Source: QANA01 sp963665505
GTDB taxonomy: Bacteria; Bacillota; Clostridia; Christensenellales; Christensenellaceae
DNA: 64,000 nt
NCBI GenBank assembly: GCA_963665505.1
Contig: OY762275.1
Location: 1,364,001-1,428,000 of the forward strand
Direction: 5' to 3'
The notes under the pieces were generated by a model. It saw only the letters and a list, made by a program, of their open reading frames with translations. It made no database searches and was not told where the DNA came from. This document shows, one piece after another, positions 1-9,114 of this stretch; the stretch's first letter is position 1, and every line of letters begins with the position of its first letter. The position numbers were made by a program, and so were the translations under genes.

Positions 1-280
1 GCGGTTTTTCAACAGATTCTCCCACGGCTTTCAACCCGGCAAAATGGATTACCGCATCTATCCTGTGGCGTGTAAACACCTGCCGCAGGAAAGATTGATC
101 GCATATGTCCCCGCAGAGAAAAGGAACTTTTCTCCCAGTAATCTGCTCCAGGCGTTCCAACGTGGCCGGCCGGCTATTGGAAAAGTTGTCAACAATGACC
201 GCTTCATACCCTTCTTCCGCCAGTTTCGCATACGTATGACTGCCGATGTACCCGGCTCCTCCCGTTACAAGGATCATCAT
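1..280 (-). CDS. galE: UDP-glucose 4-epimerase, N-terminal part (cut by window edge)
   Basis: The minus strand encodes the first ~93 residues of an NAD-dependent sugar epimerase; the rest lies left of the window. The start reads MMILVTGGAGYIGSH, the GxxGxxG dinucleotide-binding motif of extended short-chain dehydrogenases, followed by VDNFSNS and, near the edge, HFAGLKAVGESV, which is typical of GalE. The family interconverts UDP-glucose and UDP-galactose in the cytoplasm to supply cell-surface sugars. An AGGAG lies just upstream; the second ATG (277) has better spacing than the first (280). The gap to yajC on the other strand (281-579) holds the two divergent promoters and nothing else I recognise. 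GalE is the best fit, but other UDP-sugar epimerases share these N-terminal motifs. Confidence 0.85.
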   Translation of the reverse strand, partial: MMILVTGGAGYIGSHTYAKLAEEGYEAVIVDNFSNSRPATLERLEQITGRKVPFLCGDICDQSFLRQVFTRHRIDAVIHFAGLKAVGESVEKP

Positions 281-579
281 ATTCTCCTCTTTTACAACAT
301 AGTATAATAAGATGCAGTATCGTTTCCCGGTCAGTTCAGCTTAACACAGTTCCACTCATATCGCAAGGCCGTCCAAGAGGCTCTTTTTATAAGTATAAAC
401 GCGTTTGCCCTTTTGCGCATGGGGTTTTTATTACGAAGGTTTGAATTTTATGCAAACATTGTTTGTCTTTTTCAGAAATACGATTTTCTATTGATTTAAT
501 AAAAATATATGACAGATAGCCCTTAAAATGATATACTTAAAATAATACTTTATAATACTTTGAAAGGAATCACTTTTCT

Positions 580-939
580 ATGGAATATTTGTATTTGATT
601 TTGATTGCGGTCGCATTTTTCGCAATGACGATAATCCCCCAAAGAAGGCGGCAAAAGCGTGCCGAAGCGATCCGCAACAGCCTGCATTCGGGCATGAAAG
701 TCCGTACGGCAGGCGGCTTTTTAGGGACCATCGTATCCGTAACGGAAGACACGGTCGTGATAGAGTGTTCCCCGGATAAAACACGGCTGGAAATTTTGAA
801 GGGAGCCGTCATGCCGTCCGAAGAAGAACCTGTAAAAGAACCTGTGGAAGAAGAGGCGGAAAAACCAGACGAAACACCGGCGGATGAACCTGCGCCGTTG
901 GAAAAAGAGCCCGTTTCCCCAGAACCAGAGGAAAACTGA
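580..939 (+). CDS. yajC: YajC-like preprotein translocase accessory subunit
   Basis: This is a 119-residue single-span membrane protein. Residues 1-20 form a hydrophobic helix ending in IIPQRRRQKR, followed by the small YajC domain (SGMKVRTAGGFLGTIVSVTEDTVVIE), the family's hallmark. YajC associates with SecDF and SecYEG and assists protein export. The C-terminal ~45 residues are an acidic, Pro/Glu-rich tail (EEEPVKEPVEEE and similar) of low complexity, longer than in many homologues. The start has the upstream AAAGGAATC ribosome site. The gene stands alone, between the divergent galE and its own terminator, and not beside tgt or secDF as is common elsewhere. Confidence 0.9.
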   Translation: MEYLYLILIAVAFFAMTIIPQRRRQKRAEAIRNSLHSGMKVRTAGGFLGTIVSVTEDTVVIECSPDKTRLEILKGAVMPSEEEPVKEPVEEEAEKPDETPADEPAPLEKEPVSPEPEEN

Positions 940-954
940 TCAACGCATAAGAAA

Positions 955-990
955 ATGCCCCCGGAAAAGAATAGTCCGGGGGATTTTTTG
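955..990 (+). terminator. Intrinsic terminator after yajC
   Basis: An 8-bp GC-rich stem (CCCCCGGA at 958-965 with TCCGGGGG at 975-982) is followed directly by a run of six T. It lies 19 bases after the yajC stop codon. Confidence 0.9.
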
Positions 991-1046
991 CCGCAAAATT
1001 ATAAAATATTTCATATTTTATTCATTTCTTTTTTCCCATCCGGCCT

Positions 1047-1075
1047 TATAATTAACACTGTAAATTATTTTACAG
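1047..1075 (+). promoter_or_regulatory. marR promoter -10 with overlapping palindromic operator
   Basis: A TATAAT -10 hexamer at 1047-1052 is followed by a perfect inverted repeat CTGTAAA-TTAT-TTTACAG at 1058-1075. The palindrome covers the expected transcription start and ends just before the ribosome site of the MarR gene, the usual place for an autoregulatory MarR operator. The -35 region is poor. The operator role is inferred from position and symmetry. Confidence 0.6.
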
Positions 1076-1090
1076 GAAAAGGAGTCTCTC

Positions 1091-1549
1091 ATGAACGAAT
1101 TATCCCCTCTGCAAAAAGAGTTTCTACAGGCGTTGATACGTGCATATAAACTCGAAGATATCAGTATATTAAGCGATTTCCTGCAGGGTACGCACCGGAT
1201 ACTTTACTATATTTATCAGAACAACGAAGCGGAAAATAACCCCGCCGCCCTGAGCGATGTTCTCCACGTATCCCGCGCCCGCATCACTTCCGTACTGCAT
1301 TCTCTTGAGAAAAAGGGATATCTCACGACCCGGACATCTGTTTCGGACAGACGGATGGTCCTCGTTAATCTGACAAAAATGGGCAGACTCTATATGGAAG
1401 AAAAACAAAAAAAAGCGGAAGGATACCTTGCCTATCTGATAGAGAGACTGGGCGAGGAGAATATGCGGGAATTTACACGTCTCATCAATCTTTCCGTAGA
1501 TATCATGGAGGATAAAAATAGTAGTGGCAGAAAATTTCGTGGCTTTTGA
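1091..1549 (+). CDS. MarR-family transcriptional regulator
   Basis: A 152-residue winged-helix regulator. The helix-turn-helix is around residues 55-80 (PAALSDVLHVSRARITSVLHSLEKKGYL), followed by the wing TTRTSVSDRRMVLVNLTKMG with the Asp-Arg pair typical of MarR proteins. Flanking helices would form the dimer interface. It is the first gene of a unit with the ABC exporter: its last 26 bases overlap the GTG start of the ATPase gene, implying translational coupling. It probably represses its own operon through the palindrome at 1058-1075 and responds to a small molecule exported by the transporter. Neither ligand nor target is visible in the sequence. Confidence 0.88.
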   Translation: MNELSPLQKEFLQALIRAYKLEDISILSDFLQGTHRILYYIYQNNEAENNPAALSDVLHVSRARITSVLHSLEKKGYLTTRTSVSDRRMVLVNLTKMGRLYMEEKQKKAEGYLAYLIERLGEENMREFTRLINLSVDIMEDKNSSGRKFRGF

Positions 1550-2231
1550 GAATGTCTCAAAGTATTATCATATGGGTACGCACACCATCACGGCTGTGGA
1601 GAATATATCCTTTTCGATCGCTCAAAACGAATTTTGCGTGATCGTCGGTCCGAGCGGTGCCGGCAAAACCACCATTTTGAATATGCTGGGCGGCATGGAT
1701 ACCAGCAGCAAAGGAACGATCCTGCTGGACGGGAAATGCGTTTCCAATCTTACCGAGCGCCAGCTGACCGATTACCGCAGGTATGAAGTAGGCTTTGTAT
1801 TCCAGTTCTACAATCTGATACAAAATCTCACCGCCTTGGAAAATGTGGAATTCGCCTCTGAGATATGCCCCAATCACCTGGATGCTTTCGAAGCACTGCA
1901 GCAGGTGGGCTTGTCCGACCGTACCGATAATTTCCCCGCACAGCTTTCGGGCGGAGAACAGCAGCGCGTTGCCATTGCCCGTGCTTTAGCCAAAAATCCC
2001 AAGATACTGCTCTGCGATGAACCGACGGGCGCTTTGGATTACAACACCGGGAAAAGTATTTTGACCCTATTGCAGAACAATTGCAAAAAATCGGGCAGCA
2101 CGGTCATCCTGATCACACATAACCAGGCGATCACACAGATGGCGGACCGGGTGATCTACATTAAGAACGGATCTGTCTCCCGGATTACAACAAACCCAAA
2201 CCCGCTTCCTATCGAGAAAATAGAATGGTAA
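1524..2231 (+). CDS. ABC transporter ATP-binding protein (MacB/LolD type)
   Basis: A 235-residue nucleotide-binding subunit. Visible motifs are Walker A GPSGAGKTT (about 42-50), Q-loop FQFYNLIQ, signature LSGGEQQR, Walker B ILLCDEPTGALD and the H-loop ILITHNQA. The lineage resembles MacB, LolD and FtsE ATPases, which pair with FtsX-type permeases. A GTG start at 1524 (reading GTG GCA GAA AAT) is chosen because it follows GGAGG at 1507-1511 and gives the normal N-terminus. It overlaps the upstream regulator by 26 bases and the downstream permease by 7. It energises the 1067-residue permease encoded next. Confidence 0.93.
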   Translation: MAENFVAFENVSKYYHMGTHTITAVENISFSIAQNEFCVIVGPSGAGKTTILNMLGGMDTSSKGTILLDGKCVSNLTERQLTDYRRYEVGFVFQFYNLIQNLTALENVEFASEICPNHLDAFEALQQVGLSDRTDNFPAQLSGGEQQRVAIARALAKNPKILLCDEPTGALDYNTGKSILTLLQNNCKKSGSTVILITHNQAITQMADRVIYIKNGSVSRITTNPNPLPIEKIEW

Positions 2232-5200
2232 AAAAATTACGTCATGCCGCCAAAAACCTGGTTGGCTTCACCTATATAAAAACGATCCTGCGTGAGATAA
2301 AGCAAAGCTTTACTCGTTTCATCGCCATTTTTGCGATCGTCGCACTGGGCGTCGGTTTCCTTGCGGGCCTTATGTCGGGCACACCCGACATGGAAAACTC
2401 GGTGGATACGTATTACGATGAAAATAAGATGATGGATATCTTTATAAAGTCCAACTTTGGCTTTACCGCCGAAGACCTGAAAGCCGTCGCGGAGACGGCA
2501 GGTGTGGAAGAGGTCCTGCCCGCCTATGTAATGGATTATGTCGTCACGACCGATGGGAACGAATCCCTCGTTGCCCGCATTTACGGGCAGGACCTGTTCT
2601 TCTCAGATGCGGAAACGGGCATAGACAGCCTTACCCTGCTGGAAGGGCGTATGCCGGAACAGGCGGACGAATGCCTGGTGGAACGCAGCGGCGGCAATCT
2701 GGTCGAAATCGGCATCGGTACAATCATTGCTATTTCCTCTGAAAACGAAGATTATCAGGACATTTCCGATACGTTTGCCGTACAGGAATACACGGTCGTA
2801 GGCATCGTATCCAACCCGCTTTATATTTCTACCGAAAATGAACCCTCCGCTACGGGTACGGGGTATATCGGCGCAATCCTTTACATAGATGAAAGTTGTT
2901 ATGCGCTGGATGTCTATACCGATTTATACCTGCGCATTTTGGGGGCGGAAGCGCTTCCCGCTTTTTCGGACACCTATGATACGTACATAGAAAATTACAT
3001 GGAAGAACTGAAAACTATCGGGAAAGAACGTTCCCTTTATCGCTATACCGATGTGTTGAACGACGCCATACAAGAGGTCCAGGAAGCGGAGATCGAATAT
3101 ACGCAGAATAAAGAGGAAGCCGAAATCGAGCTTTCCGATTCTTTAAACGAACTGAATGAAGCAAGCGACGAAATAGAAAGCTCCAAAACACAGCTCGCGG
3201 CCGCCAAAAAAGAACTGGCCAAGGGCGAACAGTCTCTTGCCGATGAACGCACGCTTTATGAAGCGGAGGTTTCCACCGCGCAGGCGGAGATCACAGACGG
3301 TTTTTCTCAGGTCAACACCGCGCTTGCCGCACTTGAAGAAAACAAGAAAATGCTGGACAGCATAGCTCCTGAAATAGAGGCGGCGGAAGAAGCCCTCGCT
3401 ATGGGTGCCACGCTGGACAGCGAGACGCTGGAAAAAATCCAGCAGTACCACGCGGCGTTGGATGTGTATAACGAAAGCTATGCCCAACTCACCGCACAGT
3501 TAGATCAACTCAACGCCGCCCAGACATCTTTGGATGCGCAGGAAGAAGCAGCGGAGGCCTCTTTTGCGGCGGCGGACGCCGAACTCGACGCAGCCCGTGC
3601 CAAGATCAAATCGGGGCAGGCTTCCATAACGGAAGCGGAAGACGAGCTTGCGGAGGGCATGGAATCTTTTGTCACCGCACGGCTGGAGGCAGAAGCGGAA
3701 TTTCTGGAAGCCGGAACAAAGATCAATGCGGCAAAACAGGATATCGCGGATATGGAATATGCGGAATGGTACGTATTGGACCACAATTCCAATGTCAGCT
3801 ACGTGAGTTTCTCCCGTAACGTGGAAAAAGTGGCCGCAGTCACGAATGTATTTCCTTTCTTTTTCCTGCTCGTCGCTGCACTGGTCACCCTTACCACCAT
3901 GACCCGGATGATCCAGGAAGAGCGTGCACAGATCGGGACCCTTAAGGCATTGGGGTATACAAAAGGCGCCATTATTGCAAAATATCTCATTTATTGCAGC
4001 CTTGCCGGCATACTGGGCAGCATAGCCGGTTCTCTGGCAGGATTCCAGCTTTTGCCCGCGGTTATCTGGAATGCGTATGCGTCCATGTACCACCTGCCCG
4101 ACCTTCTTACCTCTTTAAGCTGGAATTTCATCCTTATTTCTACGCTGTTGGTCTTGGCGTCCACCATTATAGCGACGGTTTCCGTCTGCTACTATACGCT
4201 GCGCGAGAAACCCGCCTCGCTTATGCTTCCCCGCGCCCCCAAAGCCGGGAAACGCATTTTTCTGGAAAAGATCACGCCCCTCTGGAAGCGGCTTTCCTTC
4301 AGTTATAAATCTACCGCGCGCAATATCGTCCGGTACAAAAAACACCTTTTTATGACGATTATAGGCATCGCCGGCTGCGCCGCGCTCATGCTGGCCGCCT
4401 TTGGCCTAAAAGACTCGATGAATGATATCGTGAGCACACAATTCAACGACATCTTCCAGTACGATCTCTCCATAGAAGTATTGGAAAAAGATGCTTTCGA
4501 TACCGTTCTGCAAAATTTCCTTTCGGATGAAACCCAGGTCGAAAACTATATCCGGATCTCCAGCGAGGAAGGCAGGATAATTGCCGGCGCATCCGATACG
4601 GTGACGGTGATCGTGCCGGAAGACATGGCGCAGCTCGGCACATTCATCCATTTGGTAAAGCGAGAAAGCAGAGAAACGATGGACCCCTCTATTTGTCAGG
4701 TCGCGATGAGCGAAAAACTTGCGGAGGTCATGCACCTGACGCCCGGTGATACGTTTTCGCTCGAAAACGCAGATGGAAAAGAAGCGGTCTTTACGCTGGA
4801 CTTTGTCACCGAAAACTATGTCGGCGCCTATGTGTATGTTTCCAGAGACGCCTACACGGCCGCTTTTGGTGAGACTCCTTCCTACGACAGGATACTGGTG
4901 AAAACATATGCGGAGAAAAAAGAGGAAAAAGAGCGGGTTCTTTCGAATATTCTTAACAGCACATCCGTTTCGAAGGCGGAATTCATCTCCGAAACCAAGA
5001 AATCTTATGATAATCTGATGCACAGCATGGTTTTTGTGATTATGGTCATTATTGTGGCGGCCGGCTCTTTGGCGATGATCGTTTTATATAACCTGATCAA
5101 CGTCAATATTGAAGAACGCAGAAGAGAACTGGCAACATTGAAAGTTTTGGGGTATCATACAAAAGAGATCGCGGCGTATATTTTCCGGGAGATAGCAATT

Positions 5201-5428
5201 CTGTGTATCCTGGGCACGGCCGTGGGGCTGGTTCTTGGCGTTTTCCTGCATTCGTATATCGTGCAGGCCGTGGAGGATATCAATATCATGTTCGGGAGAA
5301 ACATTTCCTGGCTGAGTTTTTTATATTCGGGAGGCGCTACGCTTTTCTTCTCGGCGATCGTCGATCTGTTCATGATAAAAAAGCTTAAAAAGATAAAAAT
5401 CACGGAATCCTTAAAAGCGATCGATTGA
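2225..5428 (+). CDS. Large FtsX-family ABC permease with extracellular coiled coil
   Basis: A 1067-residue permease with two FtsX units. The first membrane helix is near residues 28-50. A MacB-like periplasm-equivalent region follows, then a long heptad-rich coiled coil at about residues 275-510 made of Glu/Ala/Lys-rich helices. Three membrane helices come at about 540-660 and a second FtsX unit with a further domain at about 700-1060, ending in the usual KKLKKIKITESLKAID tail. Such permeases form a pair in one chain and export lipophilic compounds or peptides, or transmit force to surface enzymes. The substrate is unknown. The start ATG overlaps the ATPase stop, so the two are co-translated. 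Confidence 0.9.
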   Translation: MVKKLRHAAKNLVGFTYIKTILREIKQSFTRFIAIFAIVALGVGFLAGLMSGTPDMENSVDTYYDENKMMDIFIKSNFGFTAEDLKAVAETAGVEEVLPAYVMDYVVTTDGNESLVARIYGQDLFFSDAETGIDSLTLLEGRMPEQADECLVERSGGNLVEIGIGTIIAISSENEDYQDISDTFAVQEYTVVGIVSNPLYISTENEPSATGTGYIGAILYIDESCYALDVYTDLYLRILGAEALPAFSDTYDTYIENYMEELKTIGKERSLYRYTDVLNDAIQEVQEAEIEYTQNKEEAEIELSDSLNELNEASDEIESSKTQLAAAKKELAKGEQSLADERTLYEAEVSTAQAEITDGFSQVNTALAALEENKKMLDSIAPEIEAAEEALAMGATLDSETLEKIQQYHAALDVYNESYAQLTAQLDQLNAAQTSLDAQEEAAEASFAAADAELDAARAKIKSGQASITEAEDELAEGMESFVTARLEAEAEFLEAGTKINAAKQDIADMEYAEWYVLDHNSNVSYVSFSRNVEKVAAVTNVFPFFFLLVAALVTLTTMTRMIQEERAQIGTLKALGYTKGAIIAKYLIYCSLAGILGSIAGSLAGFQLLPAVIWNAYASMYHLPDLLTSLSWNFILISTLLVLASTIIATVSVCYYTLREKPASLMLPRAPKAGKRIFLEKITPLWKRLSFSYKSTARNIVRYKKHLFMTIIGIAGCAALMLAAFGLKDSMNDIVSTQFNDIFQYDLSIEVLEKDAFDTVLQNFLSDETQVENYIRISSEEGRIIAGASDTVTVIVPEDMAQLGTFIHLVKRESRETMDPSICQVAMSEKLAEVMHLTPGDTFSLENADGKEAVFTLDFVTENYVGAYVYVSRDAYTAAFGETPSYDRILVKTYAEKKEEKERVLSNILNSTSVSKAEFISETKKSYDNLMHSMVFVIMVIIVAAGSLAMIVLYNLINVNIEERRRELATLKVLGYHTKEIAAYIFREIAILCILGTAVGLVLGVFLHSYIVQAVEDINIMFGRNISWLSFLYSGGATLFFSAIVDLFMIKKLKKIKITESLKAID

Positions 5429-5463
5429 TTTTTAGCGTATCAATCAGGAAAAAGGGAGGCTAT

Positions 5464-7059
5464 ATGAAACTTTTCTTCTATGGGGCAGCGCATGAAGTGA
5501 CAGGAAGTTGTTATTTGCTGGAAGCATGCGGGAAAAAAATACTGGTGGACTGCGGAATGCGGCAGGGCATCAATATCAAGACCCAACGCCTGTATATCCA
5601 TCCGCCGGAGATCGATTGTGTGCTCCTGACGCATGCGCATATCGATCATTCAGGAAACATTCCCCTGCTGTGTAAATACGGTTTTCAGGGAGATATCTTT
5701 TGCACAGGCGCGACCAGGCAGCTTTGCGATATCATGCTAAAAGACAGCGCCCATATACAGGAATCCGACGCCGAATGGAAGAACCGCAAAGCCAAACGCG
5801 CGGGCGATGCCAAGGTCCAGCCTTTGTACGACTTACGCGATGCGGAAAACGCCCTGCGTCTGTTCAAAACCGTGGAATATCTCTCTCCGGTCGAGCTTTT
5901 CCCGGGAATTACCGTACGATATATAGATGCCGGGCATATGCTGGGTTCCGCCAGCATAGAGGTCGTGATACAAGAAGAAGGCAAACCGACAAAGATCGTC
6001 TTTTCCGGAGACGTCGGGAATCTCCGCCAGCCTCTGATCAAAGACCCACAATATCCTTCAGAAGCCGATTATGTGCTGATAGAATCCACTTACGGGGACC
6101 GGGTGCACAAAGAACAACCGGAAGACTATGCGGAAGCGCTTGCCGGTATATTGCAGAGCACGTTCGATAAGGGCGGCAACGTGGTCATCCCTTCCTTCGC
6201 GGTGGGCAGGACGCAGGAGGTACTGTATTTCCTGCGGAAAATAAAAGAAAATGCCCTGGTAAAAAATCATGGGGACTTCCCCGTCTATGTGGACAGTCCG
6301 CTCGCCATAGAAGCGACGAACATTTTCGGGAACCATACCTACGGATATTACGATGCGCAGGCCATCGATCTCGTCCGCCGCGGGGTCAACCCGATCGGCT
6401 TCAGCAACCTGCACTGTACCGTGACCAGCGATGAATCAAAGCGCATCAACTTTGAGAAGACACCCAAAGTCATCATCTCGGCAAGCGGCATGTGCGAAGC
6501 AGGCCGTATACGCCATCATTTAAAACATAATCTCTGGAGAGAAGAATCTACGATCCTCTTTTCCGGATACCAAGCGCAGGGTACGCTTGGAAGGAGTTTG
6601 CTGGACGGCGTTAAAAAAGTCCGGCTGTTTGGAGAAGAAATACAGGTGAACGCGCGGCTGGTCAACCTGGAAGGGATCAGCGCGCATGCCGATCAAACGG
6701 GCCTGCTGGTTTGGCTGCGCCACCTTGCGCATCCTCCGAAACGGGTTTTTGTAGTCCATGGCGAAAGCAAAGCGACGGAAGGATTCGCGGATATTATCGT
6801 CAAAGAGTTCGGCGTGCCGGCATCGGCGCCCTATCTTGGAGAAGCTTACGACTTGCTCCTGAATACCAAGATCAAAGAAGGTATCCCTGAGCCGCGGTAT
6901 ACGCGCTATGCGGGGAAACTCCCTTCGGCTTTTGCCTTGCTAAAAGGCGCCGGAGAGCGTTTGAATAAAGTGATCTTCCAAAATCAGGAATTGGCGAACA
7001 AAGAACTTAGGAAATTTGCCGGGGAAATCAACACGCTCTCTGACAAATGGGATAGATAA
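5464..7059 (+). CDS. Metallo-beta-lactamase / beta-CASP family ribonuclease-like protein
   Basis: A 531-residue cytoplasmic metallohydrolase. The zinc motif HAHIDHSG begins at His57 (His57, His59, Asp61, His62). More metal ligands lie in DAGHMLGSA and FSGDVG, followed by the beta-CASP segment (ESTYGDR, PSFAVGRTQEVLYFL, SASGMCEAGRIRHHLKHNL) and the C-terminal RMMBL motif SAHADQ with VHGES. This order matches the KH-less CPSF-like RNA-cleaving proteins of bacteria (YsxA/TTHA0252 type), so an RNA endo- or exonuclease role is likely but not proven. The ATG at 5464 has AAGGGAGG seven bases upstream and is preferred to an upstream in-frame start. Confidence 0.9.
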   Translation: MKLFFYGAAHEVTGSCYLLEACGKKILVDCGMRQGINIKTQRLYIHPPEIDCVLLTHAHIDHSGNIPLLCKYGFQGDIFCTGATRQLCDIMLKDSAHIQESDAEWKNRKAKRAGDAKVQPLYDLRDAENALRLFKTVEYLSPVELFPGITVRYIDAGHMLGSASIEVVIQEEGKPTKIVFSGDVGNLRQPLIKDPQYPSEADYVLIESTYGDRVHKEQPEDYAEALAGILQSTFDKGGNVVIPSFAVGRTQEVLYFLRKIKENALVKNHGDFPVYVDSPLAIEATNIFGNHTYGYYDAQAIDLVRRGVNPIGFSNLHCTVTSDESKRINFEKTPKVIISASGMCEAGRIRHHLKHNLWREESTILFSGYQAQGTLGRSLLDGVKKVRLFGEEIQVNARLVNLEGISAHADQTGLLVWLRHLAHPPKRVFVVHGESKATEGFADIIVKEFGVPASAPYLGEAYDLLLNTKIKEGIPEPRYTRYAGKLPSAFALLKGAGERLNKVIFQNQELANKELRKFAGEINTLSDKWDR

Positions 7060-7091
7060 TAAAAATGCCCCGGCGTTCCGGGGCATTTTTA
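7060..7091. terminator. Bidirectional terminator between convergent genes
   Basis: A perfect 13-bp stem (AAAAATGCCCCGG with CCGGGGCATTTTT) around a 4-base loop, with A and T tracts on both sides. It serves the beta-CASP gene on plus and the DegV gene on minus. Confidence 0.93.
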
Positions 7092-7099
7092 TGCCGTTT

Positions 7100-7954
7100 T
7101 CATTTTCCCATAAAAAGGATTCCCAGACAATTGGGGCCGCAGTGACTGGATATCGTACAACTGGCCTGCGTTTCAAAAACTTCTTTAAAAGGAATAGTTT
7201 CCAAAATCGTCTTTTTCACCAATTCCACCAATCGCCCTTCCATATCCGAATGTGTCAGGAAAATATGTTCCCGATTATGTTCCTTTACCGTAGACAATCT
7301 ATCCACCACATAACGGCTTAAGATCTTATCCAGGCTTCCCCGGTATTTCTTGCCGATCTCCATGGTCCCTTTTGTGTTGTCGACCAGAATACAAGGTTTT
7401 ATATTGAGAATATTGGCGGAAAGCGCCGTAATCCCGGAACATCGTCCTCCTGCGTACATAAAGCGCAGCGTATCAAGTATAAAACTCGTATGGACTTCTT
7501 CCCGCAGATTTTCCACCGCCTCTTTTACTTCGCGTCCGCACATCCCTTCCCGGATCATACGGCAGGCTTCCAGCACCAACAGTGCGGTCCCGGTGGAAAG
7601 ATTGCGCGAATCGATCACATAGACGTCCCCCAGTTCTTCCGCCGCCGTACAGCAGTTCCTGTGCGCCGCAGACAGTGCGCCGCTCAGGTTCAGATGGACC
7701 ACTTCATACCCCTTATCCGTCCACTGGCGGAAATATTCCACATATTCGTATACATTCACCGCCGCCGTTTTCGGCAAAATCTTTTTTTCCCTATATATCC
7801 TGAAGATATCGGCCGGCGTAATATCAACGTTATCCAAATACTCTTTTCCGTCCAGTATAATATGATAGGGATAGCAGTTTACGTCAAACTTCGCCCGCAG
7901 TTCGGGCGTAAGATCGCAGGTGCTGTCCGCACTTAATATCACTTTTTTACCCAT
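7100..7954 (-). CDS. DegV family fatty-acid-binding protein
   Basis: A 284-residue DegV protein. The N-terminus MGKKVILSADSTCDLTPEL contains the STCDL signature. YRGSLDKILSRYVVDRL and the closing ISSHCGPNCLGILFMGK (the H-x-GP motif) are also typical. In Firmicutes these proteins (FakB type) bind a fatty acid and present it to the FakA kinase for phosphorylation and entry into phospholipid synthesis; no fakA is in this window. The start at 7954 is chosen for its GGAGA ribosome site; an in-frame upstream extension has none. The gene is alone and convergent with the preceding gene. Confidence 0.9.
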   Translation of the reverse strand: MGKKVILSADSTCDLTPELRAKFDVNCYPYHIILDGKEYLDNVDITPADIFRIYREKKILPKTAAVNVYEYVEYFRQWTDKGYEVVHLNLSGALSAAHRNCCTAAEELGDVYVIDSRNLSTGTALLVLEACRMIREGMCGREVKEAVENLREEVHTSFILDTLRFMYAGGRCSGITALSANILNIKPCILVDNTKGTMEIGKKYRGSLDKILSRYVVDRLSTVKEHNREHIFLTHSDMEGRLVELVKKTILETIPFKEVFETQASCTISSHCGPNCLGILFMGK

Positions 7955-8159
7955 ACATTTCTCCAGGATCAGGTTCTCAGACGATAAAACATACACGCAA
8001 TATCACTTAAAAAAAATTCGAAGGCAAGCCACGTGTTATAAATATCACGTCATATTTTACAATAAATTGCAGGCATTGTAAAGTTGCCCGTTTTCAGATT
8101 GACAATTAGGTTCCTGTATTTTAGTATAGAGAATAATAATCCAAATTGTGAGGTGCCCC

Positions 8160-8714
8160 ATGCAAAAACTGAAGATCGGCGACAAGATGCCAAATTTCAT
8201 CTGTAATACCGTATATGAGAAAAATAAAACGTTCGACTCCCTCATTGACCAAAAAAAGACCGTCTTCTGGGTACTTCGGTATATCGGCTGCACTGTATGC
8301 CGGTATGACGTATACCTGCTCTCCAAACGGTATAATGAATTCCAGGAAAAAGGCGTCTGGGTGGTCGTCGTCATGCAGAGCGACCCCGCCGTTGCCCGCG
8401 AATCGCTCGGCGAAGAAAAACTTCCGTTTGATATCGTCTGCGATACCGACATGGCCATCTATAAGGCCCTGGATATCCAGCCGGCAAAGTCTATGGAAGA
8501 TCTGCTCGGAGATGACCCTGCGGATCTGGCAAAATTCGAAACCAAGCGTGCCGCAGTCAAGGAAAGCGGATTCACGCACGGCAAATACGAAGGAGATGAA
8601 AAACAGCTCCCCGCTCTGTTTATCGTTGCTCCGGACCGCACCGTCATCTATGCGCATTACGCGAAAAATATTGCGGATATGCCCACGATCGACGAACTGT
8701 TGCTTCTGTTATAG
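8160..8714 (+). CDS. Redoxin / AhpC-TSA-like thiol protein
   Basis: A 184-residue thioredoxin-fold protein of the peroxiredoxin-like group. The active-site segment is RYIGCTVCRYDVYLL, with Cys44 and Cys47 in a CxxC arrangement, unlike the single peroxidatic Cys with TxxC of classical AhpC. PALFIVAPDRTVIYAHYAKN near the end is the usual C-terminal strand pattern. It may act as a peroxide or thiol-disulfide reductase in the cytoplasm. The ATG at 8160 follows GAGGTG, and the upstream GTG at 8148 lacks a ribosome site. It is a single gene divergent from degV. The oxidant substrate cannot be told. Confidence 0.8.
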   Translation: MQKLKIGDKMPNFICNTVYEKNKTFDSLIDQKKTVFWVLRYIGCTVCRYDVYLLSKRYNEFQEKGVWVVVVMQSDPAVARESLGEEKLPFDIVCDTDMAIYKALDIQPAKSMEDLLGDDPADLAKFETKRAAVKESGFTHGKYEGDEKQLPALFIVAPDRTVIYAHYAKNIADMPTIDELLLLL

Positions 8715-8775
8715 ACAATCAAAAAAAGGAGAAGGCACCGCATGCAGCACGCCCTTTCCTTTCATCAAACAAATC

Positions 8776-8994
8776 TTACGAAGAAGCACTTACGGATGGA
8801 CTGGGCGAAATCAATGCGGAAGGCACCAACTCAGGCAAAACAGACGCGGTATCTGTCGGCGTGGGCGATATGGTCACGGTGGGGCTCACCGTCGCAGAAG
8901 TAGAAGGGACCTCTCCCTTTTCTTTATCCCTACATCCCGTGGCACAAACAACAATCAACAAAACCGATAAACCGATAACAATGATTCTTCTCAT
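8776..8994 (-). CDS. Small predicted lipoprotein with Pro/Ser/Thr tail
   Basis: A 72-residue protein with a good lipoprotein signal: MRRIIVIGLSVLLIVVCATGC, where the lipobox ATGC would place Cys21 at the mature N-terminus. The mature part is a short, low-complexity Ser/Thr/Pro-rich segment (TVSPTVTISPTPTDTASVLPE and similar) without a recognisable domain. A strong AAGGAGG lies about ten bases upstream, so translation is likely. It could be a small surface lipoprotein or a truncated remnant of a longer one; the sequence after its stop does not continue an obvious domain. No function is assigned. Confidence 0.6.
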   Translation of the reverse strand: MRRIIVIGLSVLLIVVCATGCRDKEKGEVPSTSATVSPTVTISPTPTDTASVLPELVPSALISPSPSVSASS

Positions 8995-9114
8995 TGAAAA
9001 TATTGCCTCCTTAGGCGTTTTTCAATACCGTACAAGGCCGATATCGGTTATATTTTTTACCCAAAAAAGCAAATTTATTCATTTAAGTGAAGATATCGCT
9101 GTCATAATCGCCTT

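Noticed and set aside
44..307. Plus-strand open frame of 87 codons at the left edge
   Set aside because: It is antisense to the clear GalE N-terminus.
7990..8050. ACGTG...CACGT inverted repeat between degV and the redoxin gene
   Set aside because: The arms are only five bases with a wide centre and no second copy; too weak to call an operator.
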